Under the pieces are notes generated by a model, which was not told where the DNA came from, did not search any database, and saw only the letters and a program-made list of their open reading frames with translations. This document shows positions 58,420 through 64,000 of a stretch of DNA of 64,000 nucleotides, in pieces. Both the position numbers and the translations under genes were made by a program. Position 1 is the stretch's first letter, and the number at the start of each line of letters is the position of its first letter. Origin of the DNA: Mycosarcoma maydis (taxonomy: Eukaryota; Basidiomycota; Ustilaginomycetes; Ustilaginales); NCBI RefSeq assembly GCF_000328475.2, contig NC_026478.1, positions 1,240,001-1,304,000 on the forward strand. The letters are read 5' to 3'.

Positions 58420-61400
58420 TTACGCAGCCAACACCCAGGGCATGTCAAGCAGCGCCAATTCGACGTGTGCGTCCTTTCTTTTCGCACCTGACTGATCCGA
58501 GACCTTGCCGTTCACCTTGTCGAGCAATACGCGCATTTTAGGCCCTTGCTTCTCTACCTCGTAATACACGCGCGCATACGTATCATATAGGTCCTGAGTA
58601 AGTTGGGCGTACGCCAACAATTCCGAGGTTTCTTGCTCTGCCAGTGAATCCGGTGCTGTGTCGAGTAGCTGCACCGCGTGCGACAGGTACGTAAGGTGAA
58701 GGTGGAACAGGGAGCGTTGATCTTTGTCCCTGCGCGAGATGGTGGTCTGGATGGCATCGTGGATGAGCGCGAGCGCCGACGCAGGCTGCGTGGTAGACAA
58801 CGATTTGATCGCGACGAGCAGTCTAATGACCGTGTCCAGACTGCACGTCTCGTTTTGCAGCACAGTCTCGAGCTCGGATTCGGCTGCGTCCAGCAAGTCG
58901 GCGTCTTGGCTAGCTAGCGCAAGCACGGCAAGCGCCAGAATCGATGCGACGTGAACCGAAGTGCCTTGCTCAGATTGGATATTGTTAAACAGCTGCGTTT
59001 TAACTTCTTCAATGGCCGAGCTACCTTTGCAGGCCCACAGGAGCTTTGCATACTGTAACGTTAGGTCGAAAGAGGTCGTGCCTGAGCTGCTCGTTTGCGC
59101 AGTGGTAATTGCTTGGCGCATGCCAATGAGAGCATCTTCGTGTTGGCCAGAGAAGTGACGTGATAGTCCAAGGCCCAGCTGAGCTTGGATCTTGGCGTCC
59201 AGAATGAGTTGCCTGTCAATCTTTTCGTCAGCTACATCATCGTTCTCGGATTGCTCTTCGTCGTCTTCGCCATCCAGAAGGCCGACAGCTGCTTCGAAGG
59301 CGCTTGCTGCGCCTTGATAGTCTCCTGCTGCTAAACGAATCCGACCGCGATTCGATTCGGCAATTGCGTACTGGTGTGCCACTTCGATCATCTCTGTTGC
59401 CTCGTATCTCTCTTCCAGCAACAAAGCTGCTTTTGAGATTCGGTCGATAGCCAAATCCATCTGTCCAAGCCTCTCTGACAAGAGAGCAGATAGATGCAAA
59501 GCGTCGATGTCGGTAGGTGAGATCGAAAGGTAAGCGGACATGGCGAACGATGCACTTGACAGCGTCGCTTCTGTAATGCGCGAGTCGGCTGCATTTGTAG
59601 CGGCGTGTCGTCGGAAAGCGTCAAACACGGCTTTACCGAGACAGTAGTCGGCTTCCTGCACGCTGCCCTCGGTCAGTGAGACGGCATGTTCAAACAAAAC
59701 GCGTGAGGCACGGTGATCGCCAAAATGCTGCGCAATCAGCCCTTGCCCCACCCAAGCAGCACCGTAGTCGGGATCAACGGTCTGCGCCTTGATCAAGCTC
59801 TCGTTGGCCAGCTCGACGTCTCCGTGGTGGAGATACAGCAAACCGAGGTTGGTCCAGCCGACGGCACTCTTGGGTGCATTTTCGATGGCCCGAATGAAGC
59901 AGTGTTGGGCGAGCTTGACCGACGAGTGGAAAGTAAGGTTGCCAAGAAGCAGCCAGTACGCCTCCTGTCCAGGTTCGTGTCGGAGCGCTTGCTTGACCGA
60001 TCCAATCGCTTGCAGTCGAGCCTGCGTGCTTTGCATTTCCGCGAAATCGACAACAGATAACGATGCGGGTGGCGATAGGAAAGGCTGCGACGAGGGTAAG
60101 AGCATGTCTCGCGAGGCACAGTAGAGCGACGTAGCGAGGTCGGCCCAGGCACTGCCTGCAACCTTTTCGTCAGAAGCATTGAGCACGACTCGCAGTTTGT
60201 ATAGATAAACGCTGATCTGGAGCAATCGGAACGAAGAAAGCTTTGCGGCCCCGTCTGACACAGTCAACTTTTCGTAAGTGACAACGCTGATCGAAGGGAG
60301 CTTTGCGTCGGTCTCGAGCTCCCTTGCCAGTCGAAGAATCGGGCCTAGCTCTCCGCCACCATCGGCTGTCAGCAAAGAGGCAGCTTGACGCAGCCGGCCA
60401 AACCTGCTGAGGTGGAAAACAGCATCGGCAACAATCTTCCATGCTGAGCGTAAGTGCTTGTCGTGGTGGAGAAGAGTATGCGCTGCTTCTCGTATAGCTC
60501 TGTTTGCCGAACTCTCGGCTCGCTCAATGTAACATGTTGCCTTTTCCTGCCGAGACGACAGCAAGTAAGCGTTGCTAAGCGCAACCCTGACACCAAGTTC
60601 GTCGGGATGCTTGGCCAGAATGTCGGTAAAGGTCTCGACAGCTGTGGAGAAGTTTCCGAGCTCGAGGTGCACATCGCCAATGCTGTATCGAGCTTGCCAG
60701 CCGTCATCTTCAGGATCGCCATTGGCCTCGACTAGCTCGAGGCATTTGGCGAAACACTTGAGTGCTGCGATGTGCCTTCCCGCCAGCGCATACGCTTGAC
60801 CGAGTCTCTGCCACGAGACCTGGTCATCCGGGTCTGCCCGCAAAGCGATCTGAAATGCGAGGATAGCGTCTTCGAAATGCTTCTTCGCGATCTCGACATT
60901 ACCGATGGCTTTCCATGCCCACGCATTGCGGGAAAGGTGTCGCCTCGAAGCGTGCAGAGCTGCTGATGTGTGATCTCCAATCACAACAGCGCCACCTTCG
61001 CCCTCAATGGTTCTACGCGCGACAACCTCTACTAGGTCCCACTCTTGCTCCTCGGCGAACCCGACTGCAAGTCTTCTAGCAGCTTCGTCTTCGCGGGAAT
61101 CGAGCTCGAAAGCTTTCTGGAAACACTTGCTTGAACGTTCCAAATCTGGCGGTTCCAACACGTCTTGGTAATAGAAGCCGAGAGATGTGTAGGCGGGAGC
61201 AAATGCAGGGTTGCGTTTGAGAGCTGTGATGAAAGCGGTGAATGCATGTGCGGGATTGGTGCGATACTCGTCACCCATGAGCCAAAGGCACCGTCCAAGG
61301 CGCCACCAAAGCTTGGCTCGCAGACCGGCAGATGCACCTTGGTATGCGACTGGATCCACTTTCTCCAGAATCGTCTCCAATTCCTGCTTTGCTTTCTCCA

Positions 61401-63102
61401 AATTGCCGATGTTGACATCACACCATGCGACTTCAATCCAAGCTTCCTGGTCGGGATGGTGGCTGAGCGAGAGGAGCCGCTCGATGCGATACCTGTAGTC
61501 ACCGGAATCTTGCGCAGCGACGAGAGTGCGCACATTTTCAAATATCGTACGGGCAGATTCCCACCGATCTGAGCGCTGTTCGATGTAGGCCTTAGCCAAT
61601 AGGGTATCGATGTCGGAAGAAATCACCTGTAGCGTGCTCTCAGCCAGTCGAGAGGCACGAGCATGATGCTGAGGCGGATGTAGGTGGGTGAGAGCTGACA
61701 AGAGTGTCTTAGAGATACCGATGCGACACTGCTCGAGATCGACAGCACTTTCGGCCTCGATGCGACTGACAACGTGTAGTGCAGAGCTTGCCACCTCAGA
61801 AGCGGATTGAAAGTCGTGATCAAGAAGATAGAAGGTGGCAGCAATGCGATGGGCAAGAATCGAGTCAGGGCATTCCTCGAGACCATCGATGGCAAGGTTG
61901 AGCAAGTCGTCCAGGTTTTGAGGGAGTGGGATTTCTGTATCGGCGCGTTCCTCCTCTTCCTTGATTTCGTGAAGGAACTGTTCGTCCTTGATCAGCAGCA
62001 AATAGGCTCGATATGCTTTGGTGCGACCCGATCGTGGGAAGAGTGTGACAAACTTGCGAATCAGTTCGAGTCTCAGATCTGCAAGCGAGAAAAGCGGACG
62101 CCACTCGAGATCGATGCTCCACGCCAATTCGTCAGGTCGACCAATAATGACCATGCCGGATGCGAGCTTCAGGACTTCGTCTCGCAAAGCGCGCTTCGAC
62201 TCGTCCTGCTGTTGCTCGGCCTGCTGCTGCTTCTCTTGCTGCTGCCGGTCCACCGCTGCTGTACCTGTAGGCGCGTTGCCGCTTGTCAGTTGCTTTGGTG
62301 GGAACGAGGTGAGAAGAGCATAACGATGTCGTAGCAATTTAGCTTCCACCTCGATTCGAAGCTCGTCTTCTGCCTTGGGATGTGCTAAGATCTGCTCGTA
62401 GAAGTATGGAAGCCGTGAAACCGAGTAAGCCTCTAGACGGACCTCTTTGATGAGCGCCTCCTTGCCCTTGTTAGCACCATCGAGACGCATCCTTCGCTTA
62501 TCTACCTCCTTCTGTATGGTATCAGCCTCCCACTTTTCGGACAAGTGGATTATTTCGAGCAGTGTGTCCAGACTCGTGACATAAATGGCCATCTGTGTGT
62601 CGAAGGTGGTTGTCTTTTCCGGCTGGGTCTGGTCTGGTGGGTCTAGCGTTGAAATACAGGGGTAGTACTTGGAGTCGGGAAGCAGCAGTTCCAAAGTATC
62701 GATCACACGCTTGCGCCCGCCTTCTTCTCGTTCCAGCGCAAGCAGACGCTGTAGGGTTTCCGCACACTTTGTTGCATCTCCTGCGTCGTTGTAAAGATCC
62801 ATGAGCTTGTAAAGCACATCTCGCAACTTGTCCCAGCTCTTGCGTTGATCGTAAAATTTCTGTAACCCTTGCCATGCTAGCAACTGTGTTGGTTGATCGC
62901 GTGTTGCTGAGATGTAGGCTGCTTCTGACTCGTCAAACTTTTCCTGGTTCAGCAAGGCGAGACCGAGAAAGACATTGGCGTTGTAGTTACACCTTTCTTG
63001 CTCTAGTACGCTCGTTGCAGCTTCGGCAGCTGCCTGCCACTCCTTTTTGGCCAACGCATCGCGAGACTGCTTAAGCTTCTGCTTTACGTATGCGGAAGAC
63101 AT
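58420..63102 (-). CDS. SKI3: Ski complex TPR scaffold Ski3 (TTC37-like)
   Basis: A 1560-residue protein from ATG 63102. It is built almost entirely of tetratricopeptide repeats, from KQKLKQSRDALAKKEWQAAAEAATSVLEQE at the N-terminus to IKQ...SAYLSISPTDIDALHLSALLSERLG near the C-terminus. Well-formed repeats include AWKAIGNVEIAKKHFEDAILAFQIALRADPDD and GWTNLGLLYLHHGDVELANESLIKAQTVDPDYGAAW. Size and repeat distribution match Ski3 (yeast 1432 residues). With the helicase Ski2 and Ski8 it forms the complex that feeds mRNA into the cytoplasmic exosome. A poly-Gln/Glu/Lys patch (QQQEKQQQAEQQQDESK, around residue 290) and an acidic patch DGEDDEEQSENDDVADE are local features. Confidence 0.9.
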   Translation of the reverse strand: MSSAYVKQKLKQSRDALAKKEWQAAAEAATSVLEQERCNYNANVFLGLALLNQEKFDESEAAYISATRDQPTQLLAWQGLQKFYDQRKSWDKLRDVLYKLMDLYNDAGDATKCAETLQRLLALEREEGGRKRVIDTLELLLPDSKYYPCISTLDPPDQTQPEKTTTFDTQMAIYVTSLDTLLEIIHLSEKWEADTIQKEVDKRRMRLDGANKGKEALIKEVRLEAYSVSRLPYFYEQILAHPKAEDELRIEVEAKLLRHRYALLTSFPPKQLTSGNAPTGTAAVDRQQQEKQQQAEQQQDESKRALRDEVLKLASGMVIIGRPDELAWSIDLEWRPLFSLADLRLELIRKFVTLFPRSGRTKAYRAYLLLIKDEQFLHEIKEEEERADTEIPLPQNLDDLLNLAIDGLEECPDSILAHRIAATFYLLDHDFQSASEVASSALHVVSRIEAESAVDLEQCRIGISKTLLSALTHLHPPQHHARASRLAESTLQVISSDIDTLLAKAYIEQRSDRWESARTIFENVRTLVAAQDSGDYRYRIERLLSLSHHPDQEAWIEVAWCDVNIGNLEKAKQELETILEKVDPVAYQGASAGLRAKLWWRLGRCLWLMGDEYRTNPAHAFTAFITALKRNPAFAPAYTSLGFYYQDVLEPPDLERSSKCFQKAFELDSREDEAARRLAVGFAEEQEWDLVEVVARRTIEGEGGAVVIGDHTSAALHASRRHLSRNAWAWKAIGNVEIAKKHFEDAILAFQIALRADPDDQVSWQRLGQAYALAGRHIAALKCFAKCLELVEANGDPEDDGWQARYSIGDVHLELGNFSTAVETFTDILAKHPDELGVRVALSNAYLLSSRQEKATCYIERAESSANRAIREAAHTLLHHDKHLRSAWKIVADAVFHLSRFGRLRQAASLLTADGGGELGPILRLARELETDAKLPSISVVTYEKLTVSDGAAKLSSFRLLQISVYLYKLRVVLNASDEKVAGSAWADLATSLYCASRDMLLPSSQPFLSPPASLSVVDFAEMQSTQARLQAIGSVKQALRHEPGQEAYWLLLGNLTFHSSVKLAQHCFIRAIENAPKSAVGWTNLGLLYLHHGDVELANESLIKAQTVDPDYGAAWVGQGLIAQHFGDHRASRVLFEHAVSLTEGSVQEADYCLGKAVFDAFRRHAATNAADSRITEATLSSASFAMSAYLSISPTDIDALHLSALLSERLGQMDLAIDRISKAALLLEERYEATEMIEVAHQYAIAESNRGRIRLAAGDYQGAASAFEAAVGLLDGEDDEEQSENDDVADEKIDRQLILDAKIQAQLGLGLSRHFSGQHEDALIGMRQAITTAQTSSSGTTSFDLTLQYAKLLWACKGSSAIEEVKTQLFNNIQSEQGTSVHVASILALAVLALASQDADLLDAAESELETVLQNETCSLDTVIRLLVAIKSLSTTQPASALALIHDAIQTTISRRDKDQRSLFHLHLTYLSHAVQLLDTAPDSLAEQETSELLAYAQLTQDLYDTYARVYYEVEKQGPKMRVLLDKVNGKVSDQSGAKRKDAHVELALLDMPWVLAA

Positions 63103-63282
63103 GCCGAAGGTGGGATATCAGAGAAACACTGACTGTGTCTTGTTGTTTGATTGCCCCTGAATCTAGTGCTCTCTCGGTCACAAGGAAGTTGGTGGTGGCA
63201 GCGATGCAAGTCAGCCGAGTGTACGAAGCAGAAGACAGGGTATAAAGTGTGATGGTTCAGAGTGCGGGCAGATGTGAGCAAT

Positions 63283-63355
63283 TTACGATTCATGATTCGT
63301 GATTGTGATTTCTTCTTGAACCAGACTCACGACTCACGCGACTCGTGACTCTGAC
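63283..63355. repeat. Mixed ATTCATG/ATTCGTG and ACTCACG repeats
   Basis: Heptamer-related words ATTCATGATTCGTGATTGTG are followed by the related GACTCACGACTCACGCGACTCG family, showing both repeat variants within 70 bp. Confidence 0.6.
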
Positions 63356-63634
63356 TGATCCGCGCGCTTCCTCCACTTTTTCTGATTTGTCACACGTTGC
63401 CGCCAACATACTCACAACTCACACTGTACCGCATACTGCGGTGCTGTCTGGAGTCCTGCGCTCTTCTTGGTTTGTCCCTTCACCTTCTTGCGCAGGAAAC
63501 CATCCACAACCCGCTTTCAAAGCTGTGGCCTGTTCGGTCTTCCTGTTGGCCGACTAACGACGGTGATTCATGATTCTGATGTATACAAGCGCATGACAGC
63601 AAGCATGCTGAACTAGACGTTGTACGAGGGGTCA

Positions 63635-63642
63635 TCACGTGA
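63635..63642. promoter_or_regulatory. TCACGTGA site upstream of the MET8-like gene
   Basis: The palindromic octamer TCACGTGA lies about 157 bp before the ATG at 63799. In budding yeast this is the Cbf1 site found upstream of sulfur-assimilation genes; binding here is inference. Confidence 0.45.
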
Positions 63643-63798
63643 CTAGTGCAGCTGCAGGCTCAATGCACACTCGTGACAAAAGATTTCATGGCTATCTTAA
63701 TTTCCAGATTTCCTCCACGATAAGCAGGCTTTGTATCCTTGATCGTCACCGACTCCATCCATCGACAGGCTCTGTTCGACGTTACCTTGCCGCGCAGA

Positions 63799-64000
63799 AT
63801 GGCATCACGTAATCCATCAAAGAAGCCGGTGCAGAATGAGGTGGACAAGTATCCGCGTATTTGTCCCGGAGGTGGGTTGCTCATTGCATGGCAACTCAAG
63901 GGCAAGAAGGTGCTCATCGTTGGTGGCGGGCCTGTAGCGGCGGGTCGACTGGTCAACGTGCTCGATGCGGACGCTATTCTGGACGTCATGTGTCCCTCTT
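63799..64000 (+). CDS. MET8: Siroheme synthase (precorrin-2 dehydrogenase/ferrochelatase, Met8-like), 3'-truncated
   Basis: The first 67 codons of a gene running off the right edge. After a short basic start (MASRNPSKKPVQNEVDKYPRI) comes the block GGGLLIAWQLKGKKVLIVGGG followed by PVAAGRLVNVLDADA. This is the N-terminal NAD-binding Rossmann motif of Met8/CysG-type siroheme synthases, which oxidise precorrin-2 and insert iron to give siroheme for sulfite and nitrite reductases. The ATG at 63799 is the first in this frame. Family assignment rests on the first domain only. Confidence 0.83.
   Translation, partial: MASRNPSKKPVQNEVDKYPRICPGGGLLIAWQLKGKKVLIVGGGPVAAGRLVNVLDADAILDVMCPS

Larger units (their letters stand above)
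63103..63798. promoter_or_regulatory. Divergent region between SKI3 and MET8-like genes
   Basis: About 700 bp. It carries a heptamer-type cluster at 63283-63310 (ATTCATGATTCGTGATTGTGATT region), next to ACTCACGACTCACGCGACTC at about 63328, and a TCACGTGA octamer at 63635-63642. Nothing else is assignable. Confidence 0.5.

Overview
The window is nuclear DNA of a smut fungus (Basidiomycota, Ustilaginales; Ustilago/Sporisorium type). The evidence is mostly intron-less, densely packed fungal genes on both strands, basidiomycete-style proteins, a Zn2Cys6 regulator, secreted plant-surface enzymes, and intergenic DNA peppered with the heptamer ATTCACG/CGTGAAT, which I associate with Ustilago genomes from general knowledge. 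Species cannot be fixed from sequence alone.

Layout. 0-7.3 kb: 3' end of a DENND6-like Rab exchange factor, mitochondrial ribosomal protein bL35m, an HCNGP/SAP30BP-like protein, a PEX11-family protein and a two-exon gene of unknown function. 9.2-16.1 kb: an orphan serine/proline-rich protein, the COMPASS subunit Spp1 (PHD finger) and an orphan ankyrin-like protein. 17.5-25.7 kb: a secreted-protein neighbourhood with two tandem paralogous small secreted peptides (each with an intron that splits a C-terminal amphipathic motif), a cutinase and a GH3 beta-glucosidase. 26.5-31.8 kb: a PP4 regulatory subunit 2 homologue and an orphan acidic/serine-rich protein.

31.8-36.2 kb is a gene-free island. 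It holds inverted interstitial telomere-type repeats, degenerate duplicated segments and a dead Tc1/mariner element with recognisable terminal inverted repeats. 36.2-64 kb returns to housekeeping genes: a full-length ABCC transporter, the pseudo-E2 FTS/AKTIP divergent from the CTDK-I subunit Ctk3, the PI3-kinase Vps34, the GPI ethanolamine-phosphate transferase Mcd4, the mitochondrial phosphate carrier, a large Zn2Cys6 transcription factor, the Ski-complex scaffold Ski3 and the start of a Met8-type siroheme synthase with a TCACGTGA site upstream.

The most interesting unexplained item is the tandem peptide pair at 17,566-18,941. The mature products are short, cysteine-free and strongly cationic, and share the C-terminal pattern SLWxKxKxxxxxGSKxH. 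They look like a small family of secreted amphipathic peptides (effector or antimicrobial candidates). Second is the dispersed ATTCACG heptamer, which occurs in nearly every intergenic region and forms short tandem arrays. Gene starts were set at ATG codons; where an open frame runs further upstream from a non-ATG codon this is stated.
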